DNA from: Salvelinus alpinus
Taxonomy: Eukaryota > Chordata > Actinopteri > Salmoniformes > Salmonidae
Assembly (NCBI RefSeq): GCF_045679555.1
Contig: NC_092092.1
Coordinates: 22,744,969-22,808,968 of the forward strand
Reading direction: 5' to 3'
DNA: 64,000 bases
This document shows, in pieces, positions 12,663-24,214 of this stretch. The notes beneath the pieces are model-generated. The model worked only from the letters and a program-made list of their open reading frames with translations, made no database searches and was not told where the DNA came from. The first letter of the stretch is position 1. Every line of letters begins with the position of its first letter. Both the position numbers and the translations under genes were made by a program.

Positions 12663-12985
12663 CTGGAGGCAGAGGAGCGGGAGAGAACAGTGACATTGCT
12701 ATCACACAGAGCCACAGCGGAAATGGAGGGAGGTCATGTTATCAATGGAGATAAGGTCACCTCCCACCTCCTCCTCTTCAACCACTTTGAGATTGGGGTT
12801 TCAATATGTCTTGGAATCAGACCTGGGTCAAATACATGTATTCCAAACATTGTCAAATACTTCAGCTGTACGTGCTTTAATTTTCCACAATGGAACCAAT
12901 GGAATAGTCCTGAAAGCAAAGTAAATATCAGCCGAGTGATACTAGGTGCCAGTCAAACTCCTGCTTCCAACGTGATGCCTCCTAC

Positions 12986-13217
12986 CTCTTTCGGCGATAG
13001 AATGGAGACATAGTCCTCGTAGATGATCCTGGCTTTCTCATCGATCGCAGTCGGGTCCGTCTCCTTCTTCAGCTCCTCACAGGCCAGCCAGAACAACAGG
13101 TTCTCTTCGCTGTACTCAGAGCGCAGAAATTCTCGGAAAATCTCCCTGCCTTCTGAGGAGCGCATCACCAGCTCGAAGCTACGGGCCCAGGCAACCACCT
13201 CGTCTAGAGTGGGTTGC
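12986..13217 (-). CDS. rgs17: rgs17 exon with N-terminal half of RGS domain
   Basis: The exon starts with one base (G) finishing a split codon after the acceptor TGTTTAG and runs 77 codons from QPTLDEVVAWARSF to SILSPKE, ending at GAG before the donor GTAGGA. It contains the RGS box core: FREFLRSEYSEENLLFW, then LACEELKK and ARIIYEDYVSILSPKE. The SEENLLFW helix supplies residues that contact the G-alpha switch regions in known structures. Phase matches the upstream exon, which ends with two bases of a codon, and the downstream exon, which starts in phase 0. There are no internal stops or frameshifts, in contrast with the surrounding transposon genes. Confidence 0.93.
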
Positions 13218-15332
13218 CTAAACACAGGATACCAGGAACCCAGTGTTAGCAGTCTGGACTCTCACAATACACAAGACAAACAGATTCATTATTTTTTCTC
13301 TAGAGATGCAATAACATGGTTTCCACAGGCTGTTTCAATTAGCAATAGAAATAGTAGCGGTCATATGTCATACACACATCCTTGAAAAACATAGGTCCTG
13401 GGCTAATGATAAACATGAAAAGAACAAAGGCCTGCACACTGTATGCCAGCGTTCCCTAAGCCTCACGGTTCCATTTATGATTCATATTACCGGAGATATG
13501 TTTTTTTAAATCGTAGGACACATTTGATAGGCGCTGGGGCGCTAACTAGCCTAGTAATTACTAGGTGGTAACAACCTGGTAACTTGACAGGCACACATTT
13601 GGTTGAAGATGGCACAATAAGAAAGGGAAAAGGGTACGCAGGTAATTAATGTGCTTGTCAGAACACTACTATTATTCCCCATACTTATTTTATTATTTAA
13701 CTTCTTCACAATTTTGTCAGTGTAATTACTTACTTGAAATCTGATTTACCTACTTGTGTCTTTGAAAATAAATTAAATGAGGCTATGCATTTTTGTAGGC
13801 ATTCATATAGATACTATGTCAAGGACAGTGTTGATTATAAGTCATAAAAACGAGAATAGGTTATATTGAAATGCCCCTTACCTCAAATATCCTGTTTTGT
13901 CATTTTAGAGAGATGTCATTTCAGTATTGTGCAGAAGCTGCTATAGGCAGATATGGTAGGGGGACTCAACGACAAAGATCTTGCCTATATACTGTTATAT
14001 GATGACACATTTGTGCAAGTAGTCAGCCTCAACCACCTGAAGATTTATAGCCAGGTAGTGATTTGGAGAAAGTAATTGTTATAGCATGAACATTTTCAAA
14101 CAGCTAGCACTTGGGAAACATAGATCAGGGGTGTGGCCCTTATGGAAAACTATTTTATTCAAGCCTTATTTTTAAAGCGATAGTTGACCCACATTATAAT
14201 GTAGACTGCTTACCCCGAAGCAGTCTAAGCAGACATGAAGAGACTGCAATCCATACCTTGGTTAGCCACTGTAACCAACCAACCATTCCATTTGGCTGAC
14301 TTGTGCATATACTAGTGGAACACTTTGGTATGATCCTAATCACCACATTCAATGACAACATTTTGAACCAGAGCATCTCCCTAAGAGGCTTTTTGACCTA
14401 AAGGTTTGCACACATCGCACCGAATGTGGATCTAGCGTTCATCTGCCGATCATTCAGCGCGCTGTGTTTAGGAACCACCCACTGTAAACGTCTGACTGCC
14501 AACATTTTCCACTTGATTCGTTCACAGGTGCTAAGTAATCTCGGCCAGTAAACGCTATTGGTGTGTCTGAGGCCTAAGAGTCATGGCTACAGGGACTGAT
14601 TGAAATGTTGTCATTAAAAGGTGATAATTAGGAGCATTCAGTGTGCGGGCCTTCCTGCTATTTTCATGTCTCAATCGACAAAACATGCTAAGCATGTCAC
14701 ATGCTAAAGTGTTACCATTATTACAATTAGGACTGGGTGATAAGGAGAAAAATCCATCTCACTTATTACAACAACAACATGAAGAATGAGTGTTCCAAGG
14801 TAGAGCCTCAGGTTGAACCCAGTGTCATGGCCACAGCCATGTGAGAACAGTATTGGGCTCACAATTGTTTGGGCAGCCAGACAGGCTACATCATGTAAAT
14901 GCAGCTGAATGCTGAAATCTGACAATATTACATATCATGCAAATAATAAGCACACAATATACCGTAGAGCTGAGCCCTATACTCTATAATGGACCTGCTC
15001 CTTTGGGGTGGATGAAAATTATGTCCTTGTGTGTCCTCAGTTAAGATATGTTTCAGTCAAATAACTGAAATTGTGAGAGAGGTGGAGAGAAAATAAAACT
15101 CATGCTCTAATTGGCTAATACAGCAAATGAGTGAGCAACACACAGGAATAGATATTGACACAGCAGCAATGTAAGGAGAGAAAATGAATGGGACAAAGCA
15201 GTAAAACAAAACAGGCAAAACAATTAAGACTGCAAAGTTTCTGGCATGCATTCTGGCTAATTTCTTGCATGCAATAATTACATTTTCTGGCATATTTTCT
15301 GGCATCCTTTCTTGAGGTAGACAGTCCTAATG

Positions 15333-15411
15333 TATAATGTCTATGTACTGTATAATGTCTATGTACTGTATAATGTCTATGTACTGTATAATGTTTATGT
15401 ACTGTATAATG
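15333..15411. repeat. 18-bp tandem repeat, about 4.4 copies
   Basis: The unit TATAATGTCTATGTACTG recurs at 15333, 15351, 15369, 15387 and (partly) 15405, with one C-to-T change in the fourth copy. The near-identity suggests recent expansion. It lies about 320 bp downstream of an rgs17 exon, in its intron. Confidence 0.9.
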
Positions 15412-15469
15412 CCTTCAAAAGACAGGGATGAACAGACATGACCAAAGGCCATCAGCTTATCTGACAACA

Positions 15470-15665
15470 TGAAAACAAAAATAACACCTCACTGTTGTAC
15501 TTCCCTTTCTTGCACTAACACTTGCACTTGTCTTTTCTTACTAAGACTGATTTCGCTAATAGCTGCTTTGTTGAGGAATGTTTTACTATGACTGTCATAT
15601 GTGGTTATCTTATCTACTGTAAGTTGCTCTGGATAAGAGCATCTGCTAAATTACCAAAATGTGAC
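15470..15665 (+). repeat. Old SINE/LINE-type 3' tail
   Basis: The end of this stretch, GTAAGTTGCTCTGGATAAGA followed by GCATCTGCTAAAT at 15618-15650, is a widespread teleost retroposon 3' tail. The body upstream is too decayed to name. It lies about 70 bp downstream of the small rgs17 exon on the opposite strand. Confidence 0.5.
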
Positions 15666-15733
15666 ATGATATCAAAACAGTTTGGTATTTTCTCAGAGAA
15701 AACCTATGGAAAAAGGCATAGCTGGCAACTTAC

Positions 15734-15805
15734 TGCTCCTCTGTGGCTTCAATACTATCCATTTTAGTGCATGCCCGTTCGGAACGCTCCATGCGGTCCT
15801 CATTC
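15734..15805 (-). CDS. rgs17: rgs17 small linker exon
   Basis: This 72-bp exon is too short to stand out as an open frame and was found by its splice sites. On the minus strand it follows CTTTTCCAG and ends before GTAAGTT. It begins with one base completing a Trp codon, encodes NEDRMERSERACTKMDSIEA then TEE, and ends with two bases of a Gln codon. The linker lies between the cysteine string and the RGS box and matches the human RGS17 segment that begins NEERG and contains TKMESI. Phases on both sides agree with the neighbouring exons. It contains no domain of its own. Confidence 0.88.
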
Positions 15806-16660
15806 CTGGAAAAGGAGAAGCAGAGGGAGATCAAACATTATTATTGTTTTCAAACATATTCCATATTCAAACATACTTATTCATATGGCAGTCTCAAGGT
15901 TGGATGTTCATGTAGTATCTTTGTTGAACTACTGCCTGAGAACAGGTATTCTTCTGAAAACCAGTGAAAACTAAAAGTGGAAACAACCTGTGAGTGGAGA
16001 GAGACTCCCTGCTATTTACAGTACACAAAACCTTTACAAAATCGCTATACCGGAAATGTACATGTTAAACACGTGTTGTATACACAATAATTACACAATA
16101 ACAAATTATATTGTAACACAAATTGAATTGTAACACCTTAACAATACAACATTCCAACATTGTGTCCTTTCACAAACACCTGAAAAGCTAGTTTGAGGTG
16201 CATGTTTTGTTCCTAAATACATTACAAATGTATTGGAAAGAGGTTATCAAGAAATTTCAACTGCCATGCAAACGGAATGTGTTAATTCTGTGTGAAATTT
16301 CAAGTAGGGATGTATTGGAGAAACGGCACGTTTATATGCCACTGTGTAAATACTGCTATGCAGATTTGACTGAATTGCGCTTGGATGTAGCCTAGTTTAG
16401 GCCTATTGGTTCAGCCTGTGTCATACGATCATTACTTTCACACTAAACACCTACATATACAATCATGTCCAAATCACCCGAAAGTATCTCAAATTGATTG
16501 TGAAGCTCAACAAAGTCCAATATAGATGATTTGAACGCGATGTGCGAAAAATGCTAATATCGGTCCCATGACTTGAATGTGATTTGTGCCGCAAATGCTA
16601 AAACGTTAGCATGTGCAAACAGTGCCACGGAAACTAAACCAAAGCATGTCATACCTGTCC

Positions 16661-17703
16661 TAGAGCTGGGACGATAAACCAAAAACTAGACACCGACATT
16701 GCCTTCCTCTTATCGAAGCATTTTGCTTGTCAGTAATTCTAGGTGATTTTGCTACATAACGTACCTGTAGATTTTTCTAAAACAATTCTTTGGTCAACAG
16801 TAATATATGAATTATGTTTATTCCTGCTACGAAAGTATTTGCCTGTCCCTGTTTCACTGTCAGCTGCTGACTCTTACTCCCTCTCCCCACTGTTTGCACA
16901 GAGGAGGGAGAGATGCATTCTGAGAAGCACAAGCATATGACTATTGCTCAAAATGCTACTGGGGAAAAATACAGTTTTCAAAGCAACTACTGTTGTTCTA
17001 GATTCACAGCTTTCTGTGAGTATATAATATATTTCTTACCTCTTAATATTGAGTTCATGGCACCAATTTACAACCAGAGTAATCTGTGTAGTATGGTTTT
17101 GATGTGCCTGAGGATTTGAGCCGGAGCGCGCCATTTGCAGTGAATAGGTCTACATCAAGTAGTCTAGGCCTAGCACGGGATTTTCTTTTAGGACATTAGC
17201 CTAGATTTACTGATTGATTAATCAATTAGCCAACATAGCATTATAGCAACAATATCAGAGTTAGCAATCTAGCTAAGTGTTTTGAGTTCCCACTTCCTAA
17301 TAACAATAATATAGCCTTTAGGCCAATATGCACAAAGCTGTGAGAAAATTCTCTGAGGATCAAAATATAAATCTGATCATTCTGGATCCTATTAAAATAT
17401 CAATAATGCATTTCCTGGATATGTTAGATGAAACAGCTTACTTTTTGAATCATAGGCTACCATTTTAATTGTCTTACTTGGCACTGGGAAAATGTGTCTA
17501 GAGCCCTGCAGCTAATGTAAAGTAACTGTTCAAAAAAACAAAATATGTAGCGTTCTAATTGTTTTAACGAGAAAAAAAAAGTAAAATTTATTGCAATATT
17601 ACTTTTTGTTCATAACGCCCAGCTCTAGCACCTCCCCCTAAAAATGTTTTTATCATCATTTGTTATCGTTATATGGATTTTTGTTTATATCGCCCAGCTC
17701 TAC
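16661..17703. mobile_element. hAT-like non-autonomous element
   Basis: The left end TAGAGCTGGGACGATAAAC (16661) and right end ATATCGCCCAGCTCTA (to 17703) are inverted repeats of the TAGRGCTGGGCGATA type found in fish hAT elements. The flanking 8-mers ACCTGTCC (16653-16660) and CCTTGTCC (17704-17711) agree at 6 of 8 positions, fitting the 8-bp target duplication of hAT transposons. A third copy of the end lies inside at about 17612-17629, so the right part may carry a nested or duplicated terminus. No transposase is visible. Confidence 0.6.
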
Positions 17704-18178
17704 CTTGTCCATAGACTGCTTACAGGGTAATGAAACCAATATGTCATTTTGTAATTTGAGTGAACTATGGAGTGTCCGTTATATAGAAAAAATGAATAGG
17801 TTTAGGCTATAAGGCCCATGCATCCGAGAGAGAGAAACAATATTTTCTGACTGGACTGCTTTGGTGGAATTCTCCACTCTGTCTAGCCTACATTCCTCTC
17901 TTGCGTTCTGTATATATATATTGAAATAGGCTAAAGCAAAAAGGAATAGGCAAATCACTCTGAATGTCATTTGTGTGTTCTTTACTGCGCAGAGCCAGTT
18001 AAGTTCAAATAGGCTAAACCACCATTTGTCACATCACAATGTCATCACCATCGATAATGGTTGTCAATCATCATCGACAGTCAATACTAATGTAGCCTAA
18101 AAATCTAAACATTCAGTGTTTAGCCTCATTTAGCCATCACAACACTCAGTTGGTTTCATACCAACTAGGATTTAGCTT

Positions 18179-18202
18179 TCCCCCAACAAAGCTGTTGGGG
18201 GA
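18179..18202. repeat. Short hairpin beside a Tc1 end
   Basis: The arms TCCCCCAAC and GTTGGGGGA are perfect 9-bp complements around AAAGCT. The hairpin immediately precedes the terminal repeat of the Tc1 element at 18203. Confidence 0.7.
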
Positions 18203-19215
18203 TGTACAATGCATTCGGAAAGTATTCAGACCCCTTCCCTTTGTCTATATAAGGTCCCACAGTTGACAGTGCATGTCAGAGAAAAAAACCAAGCCATGAG
18301 GTCGAAGGAATTGTCCGTAGAGCTCACAGACAGGATTGTGTCATGGCACAGATCTGGGGAAGGGTACCAAAAAATGTCTGCAGCATTGAAGGTCCCCGAG
18401 AACAGTGTCCTCCATCATTCTTAAATGGAAGAAGTTTGGAACCACAAAGACTCTTCCTAGAGCTGGCCACCCGGGCAAACTGAGCAATCGGTGGAGAAGT
18501 GCCTTGGTCAGGGAGTTGACTAAGAACACGATGGTCACTCTGACAGAGGTCCACAGTTTTTCTGTAGACATGGGAGAACCTTCCAGAAATACAACCATCT
18601 CTGCAGCACTCCAACAATCAGGCCTTTATGATAGAGTGGCCAGATGGAAGCCACTCCTCAGTAAAAGGTACATGACAGCCCGCTTGGGGTTTCCCCAAAA
18701 GGCACCTAAAGGACTCTCAAACCATGAGAAACAAGAATCTCTGGTCTGAAGAAACCAAGATTGAACTCTTTGGCATGAATGCCAAGCATCACGTCTGGAG
18801 GAAACCTGGCACCATCCCAACGGTGAAGCATGTGGTGGCAGCATCATGCTGTGGGGATGTTTTTCAGCAGCAGGGACTGGGAGACTAGTCAGGATCAAGG
18901 GAAAGATGAACGGCGCAAAGTACAGAGAGATAAGTACAGAGAGATCCTTGATGAAAACCTGCACTAGAGCACTCTAGAGCGTTCTGGACAACGATCCTAA
19001 GCATACAGCCAAGCCAAGCATACAGCCAAGAGAAGTCTTCAAATGTCCTTGAGCCAGAGCCCGAACTTGAACTCGATCGAACATCTCTGGAGAGGCCTGA
19101 AAATAGCTGTGCAGCGACGCTCCCCATCCAACCTGACAGAGCTTGAGAGGATCTGCAGAGAAGGATGGGAGAAACTCCCCAAATACAGGTGTGCCAAGCT
19201 TGTAACTTTCATTTG
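18203..19215 (+). mobile_element. Tc1-like transposon, 3' truncated
   Basis: The left end has the CAATGCATTCGGAAAGTATT terminal motif of a common salmonid Tc1 family, followed by a short leader and a transposase on the plus strand. The usual downstream terminal repeat is missing: similarity stops soon after the CRAKLV-type C-terminal segment (about 19200). Without a right end and with a broken transposase the copy is dead. Confidence 0.85.
18296..19215 (+). pseudogene. Tc1 transposase pseudogene
   Basis: Translation from the ATG at 18296 gives MRSKELSVELTDRIVSWHRS, the helix-turn-helix start of a Tc1 transposase, then stops after a frameshift near 18415. The frame resumes with LKWKKFGTTKTLPRAGHPGK and GLYDRVARWKPLLSK. 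The first catalytic block, normally WSDETK, reads WSEETK, so the first acidic Asp has become Glu. A further shift follows at the KHVVAAS region, where a G-run has shortened. The last part, NLNSIEHLWRGLKIAVQRR, holds the third acidic residue, and a segment before it with the second Asp is replaced by a short duplication around 19005-19030. Several independent breaks mean it is long inactive. Confidence 0.88.
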
Positions 19216-19329
19216 GATGATGATGGTCACATGATGATCGGTGCTTGATCGGTGCATGGCTGCCAATTAAAACATTTTATGCATATCTCATTTTATAATC
19301 TACACTGTCCAATTCATCAGCGAACTGTT

Positions 19330-21030
19330 GTCAATAGAGCATGAGGCAAAACCAAATTGGGCAAGTATGCTATTTATGGCAACAGTTTTTGTGACAAAAC
19401 CATCCGTAGAGTTGAAATTGCAATGGAAACACAAACTTCTGTTTTATTATTCAGTACTTGAAAACTAAAACAAATGTGCTTTTATGTGCACTACGTCATC
19501 ACGCACAGCATTCTATCTGCTAAAAAGAAAAGCTGGGAAAAAAACACTTCTAGTGGGAAAATTCACATAAGCAGACTTTAGAATATATGACCGACCGGCT
19601 CGATTCGGTCTTATGTAGCAAAATTTGAAATTGTAATTTTTGGGAAAAAGTAGAGACTCCGAGCTAGAAAATTGTATATCATACACTACAGTTGAGGAAC
19701 AATGGGAAAGTAATTCTGCTTCGAAATATGATAAACTTGGAACCTCACTTTTGAGAAAATGGCCTTTGAATGTTTTGGTACACCTACTGCAGAGCTCTTC
19801 TTTGTCTACACCCATTCAGCATCGTTCACACCCTCATAAGCTTTAGCCCCACCCATCTCTTTAAGGTTGATCTGAGCATTCTGTCCTAACAGCAGCAGTC
19901 AAGCACCCAAGCTAACTGGCTAACGTTGGCTAGCTTGCTAGCTACATCCAAACACAAATGAGAGAACAGCTCACTGACAATTTTACACGCCCTAGCAGAG
20001 CTGGTCAGTCTGTTATCCAGAGCGTTGGCGACTGCAACTGTGATGCTGGCAACAATTTACGCTTTTTTGCCAACGTTTACTGACGGGTGTTGAGCGTTCG
20101 TAAATTCGTCAGTTATTCTGCGCTCTGGCAAACTCAGAAGAGAGTGCTCTGAAATCAGAGTAGATAGCCAGATCAAATTTACCAGCTACGTCTATCAACA
20201 GTTGTCACAGTGACACCATTAACATTCTATTGAAAAGCTTACTTGCATAGTGGAGTCTTTTGTTAAGACATGTAGCTAGCTAGCTAAACAATGAACCATA
20301 ATCCCAACTCATGACGTTACTACCCTGCATGAATTTGCAGGTAGCTAACCAACCAGATTCAATGTTAGCTAGCTAACATTAGGCTATAACTAGTAAAGCA
20401 AATGGCTCTGAGATACAAAGAATATTACTACACAGAGCATAAACGTAACGTTAGCTAGCGAGCCTGCCATGAAATTAAAATGACTGACTAAATTAGAAAT
20501 GTGTAATATCTGAAAATGTAGCTAGCTAGACTATTTTACCCGTATACATGCATTGACGCTTCTCCCTCTCTGTCACACAGATGCCATGGTTGCCCTTAGT
20601 TTGAAGATGTAATCCAGAGACAAGAGTTTTCTACATCTCGTTAGCTATCATATTCTAATTCCACTGATTTCAAATCTCAGTCCTCCAGAAAGAGGAGATC
20701 AGCACTTATGCAGTTCTACTACGCAATATATATTTTTTAAAGCAGCATTAAAACAGGATTACCTACACATACTGACCAGCTAAAATAGACAGAAGCCTGC
20801 TACATGGCAGACCAATCCGAACTCATCTCTCGGCATGTACAGTGCAATCATTATCTCAGCCAATCATGTCTAGCGGGAAGGTTGCAGGCTTTTTCTGTGG
20901 CTAAACCAACTAGACTCATAATTTAACAATTGTATTTGTATTTACTGATGGCATACAAGTTTGTTATTAAGGCACATGAAAGTTCACACGTTCCAGAAGG
21001 CATTTCTGCCAACAAAATAAAATTATTTTG
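19330..21030 (-). mobile_element. Large dispersed repeat related to the 29.7-31.9 kb element
   Basis: On the minus strand, 21030 to about 20520 matches the plus-strand sequence 29700-30360 in order: the ACATGTGAACTTTCATGTGC-type start, the CATGGCTAGCGGGAAGGTTG stretch, an AAATCAGTGGAA block, and CATGTATAC-GGTAA at a splice-donor-like site. Further in, a TAGCCTAATGTTAGCTAGCT stretch matches 30728 onward. This copy is non-coding where the other carries short exons. Its far half (19.6-20.2 kb) has another copy at 56820-57250. It therefore appears to be a decayed or non-autonomous relative of that element. Outer limits are approximate. Confidence 0.6.
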
Positions 21031-22020
21031 ATTTAAAAACGAGTCACATATGGAAATCTGTCGCCAATTGGAAGGAAAACCTAGCTACAGACACAGAGCA
21101 CCGCCACAACCAGATTGGATTTACTTGTGCATCTCTGACAGCAGATTCCTAGTGTTGTGCTAGTAAGTGCTGCTATAATGTGCTTCTGCCTAGGGGCACA
21201 GCCTCTTGACACAGCAGCGTCTCTCGAAGAGCTTGAGATGATAAGGTCCTCTTTATCTCAAAGCTCTATTTGTCTTTGGGTTATAAAAGCACTTGAGGGA
21301 GTGTTCTTAAGCCATGGGGCTACCGTATCCAATCAAACCTAATAAAATTAGGCTATATGTAGTATCTTTGTTTACAAACTACCGCCTGTGTACCTTGTGG
21401 ACCTATATTTTTCTGAAAGCAGGAAGCATCTACCTGTGACGGAGTTTACGACAGGAATCCCGCTCCCCTTTTATTTATTTTTGCTAACGCACAAAAAAGT
21501 ACTCCAATTGAATTGAGCCCTTCATGCCGCTAGCTTCCAGAATGAGCGCTAAGGATTCAGAAAACCCCTCCTAATCTTCATCTGTACCCATACATGGCAT
21601 GTCTCTTCCTACATATATTATATGTCATATACTGGGAGTCGCACAGTGGTGAATATTAGCTTCCTCTTAGTATCTTCATCAAAGTATCCTTTGTGCTGAC
21701 ATAATTGAGCTGGCTCGCCACAGGCTCTACACCTCCTGAGATGACTCTAAATATAAAACATGTTCTTCACAGCTATTTTGCATGTGATGTGAAGATGGAA
21801 ATAGGCTGGCTGTTTATAGAGAAGATAAGGTCACTATATAATTGAGAAGGGTTGTGGAGGCCGTATTTTAGAAACGGGTCTTACAATTATGCTTTCTTCA
21901 ATGTTTTCATTATTTCAAGCCATTGTTTTGTAGGCCTATATTGTGGGTTCACTGTCCAAGACAGACTTGGCTGTGGTGCTAAAACTATTTACTTACATGG
22001 TAGTTTTAGAGACCGATACC
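21031..22020. other. No recognised feature
   Basis: No gene, tandem array or confidently named transposon was seen. A stretch at about 21354-21425 (TATGTAGTATCTTTGTTTAC) loosely resembles 15907-15960, suggesting two old copies of an unnamed repeat. Confidence 0.4.
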
Positions 22021-22023
22021 ATG

Positions 22024-22880
22024 TACAGTGCCTTCAGAAAGAATTCATAGCCCTAGACTTTTACCTAATTTTGTTGTGTTACAAAGTGGGATTAAAATGG
22101 ATTTTACAAATTGTCAACAATTTACACAAAATACTCTAATGTCAAAGTGGAAGAAAAATTCTAACATTGGTTAAAAAAAACCCACAAAAACCACAAATTT
22201 ATCTTGATTAGATACGTATTTAACCCCCTGAATCAAAACATGTTAGACTCACCTTTGGCAGCGATTACGGCTGTGAGTCTTTCTGGGTAAGTCTCTAAGA
22301 GTTTTCCACACCTGGATTGTGCAACATTTGCCCATTATTCTTTTAGAAATTCTAAAAGCTATGTCAAATTGGTTGTTGATCATTGCCATAGATTTTCAAG
22401 TAGATTTAAGTCAAAACTGTAACTCGGCCACTCAGGAACATTCACTGTCTCCTTGGTAACCAACTCCAGTGTAAAATTGGCCTTGTGTTTTAGGTTATTG
22501 TCCTGCTGAAAGGTGAATTAATCTCCCAATGTCTGGTGGAAAGCAGACTGAACCAGGTTTTCCTTTAGGATTTTGCCTGTGCTTAGCTCCATACGTTTTT
22601 TTGTTTTGTTTGTTAATGATTACAAGCATACCCATAACATGATGCAGCCACCACTATTCTTGAAAAGATGGAGAGTGGTACTCAGCAATGTTTTCTATTG
22701 TATTTGCACCAAACATAACACTTTGTACTCAGTACAAAAGGTGAATTGCTTTGACACATTTTTTTGCAGTATTACTTTAGTGCCTTGTTGCAAAAAGGAT
22801 ATGTGTTTTGGAATATTTTTATTTATACAAGCTTCCTTTTTTTCACTCTGTCAATTAGGTTAGTATTGTGGAGTAATATG
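22024..22880 (-). mobile_element. Tc1-like relic
   Basis: It starts with CAGTGCCTTCAGAAAG, the terminal motif shared with 49726-50502. The region 22250-22700 corresponds to a Tc1 transposase gene on the minus strand, complement side: text complementary to the CAATCGCTGCC / TGGGCAAATG / CATCATGTTATGG regions is visible. The coding frame is destroyed by many small changes. The right half ends around 22880 without a matching inverted terminus, so it is truncated. Confidence 0.75.
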
Positions 22881-23318
22881 GTAGAAAACTTACAAGATGA
22901 AATTATAATACTGTTTATGCATCGAATAACATTTCTTAGTACTCTCACATCTGTGTCTGTGGGACTGAGTTGGGCCTCTGGGGCTTGGCGCTGGCAATTG
23001 AATTATGATGGCTTGGTGATAGAACCTCATTCCATAGAATGAGTTGGTGTTTGTGTATTATTAGGTACAAGGGAGGAGATGTCTCTAGTGTGGACGACTG
23101 ATGGGAGGAACCTTGTCTTAGGTGCCAAACGCTGATTTCTATACAATTGGAACAGTCTTCACAGCAAATGCTATCTGACTGGGGGTTACTCCTTTCTCAC
23201 ATACACATCCTAACCTTTTCACCCATTCCAGGCATCTGTTGTTTGTCATGAACATTCAGGAGGATGTACTTTGCTATAAAGAGATGTAACCCAAATCTGC
23301 TCAATGGGCTCTCAACGA

Positions 23319-23455
23319 TTTTTATTTTACCTTTATCTAACTAGGCAAGTCAGTTAAGAACAAATTCTTATTTTCAATGACGGACTAGGAACAGTGGGTT
23401 AACTGCCTGTTCAGGGGCAGAACGACAGATTTGTACCTTGTCAGCTCTGGGATTC
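23319..23455 (-). mobile_element. HpaI-type SINE, 5' truncated
   Basis: The complement of the salmonid SINE tail and body is present: CTAACTAGGCAAGTCAGTTA, AACAGTGGGTTAACTGCCTG and TTGTACCTTGTCAG in the expected order. Similarity ends at the start of the tRNA-like head, so the head (Pol III promoter) is missing. Confidence 0.88.
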
Positions 23456-24214
23456 CAGATGGGTGGTTGTTGACCAGCTTCATTATTGCAATTCTTACTC
23501 AATAATAAAGATTGATTGTTTGAAGAAATAACAAAGTCTCTCTCACTTGGTTAGAATTTCCACCACAATATTTGGCGGCAAGGAAGGGATGATAAATCAT
23601 CATTTTGCTGATTGTTCCTGGGAAATCCAGGTTAACCGTGCACGGGAGTTGCATTAGACACAGCCGGGGAAGCCATACTCCACTAGACGGAGCAGATCGG
23701 ATCCCCGCCTGGCTGGGAGCGTTAGTGGAATGGATGTCATTTCGAACAGAGACAGATAAATAGGATGAGACTGACATTTCTTGGAAACAATGTTTTTTTT
23801 GTTATGAAAATGGAGTTAACATCCAAACCTGAGTGGACCGGATGGAAACTAGAACCTATGTGGACTAGTTAAGAATTTAAAGCAAAAACCCTGTGTGGGC
23901 TAGAGACCTGTGTGGACTCAAAAGCGCTATTGAAGTTTAGAGAATGCATTACAATGATATGGGAGTTGTTTGAGTGTGGAAATAAGTGTTAATCTGAAAT
24001 AAGAGATTGGAAGTCCTGATGGTACTGCATTTTAAGGTTATGAGATCCTGATGGTATTGTCATAATAAATAGGAAGTCGTGCTCAAACATGCACCAATAT
24101 ACAATTTTGGCCGATACCGATATTTTCCTTGCCAAAAAAAACGACTGAAAAACAATATTGAAATTCTTTACGGCCATTTAAGCATTCCAGTACAGTTAAA
24201 TAGTTAACCTTTTG

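Larger units (their letters stand above)
13218..15732 (-). other. rgs17 intron (2.5 kb), little recognisable content
   Basis: The sequence lies between the acceptor at 13218-13219 and the donor at 15733-15732. It contains an 18-bp tandem repeat (15333-15411) and an old SINE/LINE-type tail (15470-15665), annotated separately. Otherwise it is AT-rich and looks unique. No other exon was seen. Confidence 0.6.

Noticed and set aside
14725..14980. Possible hAT element (TTAGGACTGGGTGATA start)
   Set aside because: A matching right end and target duplication could not be identified.
15333..15411. CRISPR-like or other regularly spaced array
   Set aside because: It is a simple direct 18-bp tandem repeat with no spacers, in a vertebrate genome.
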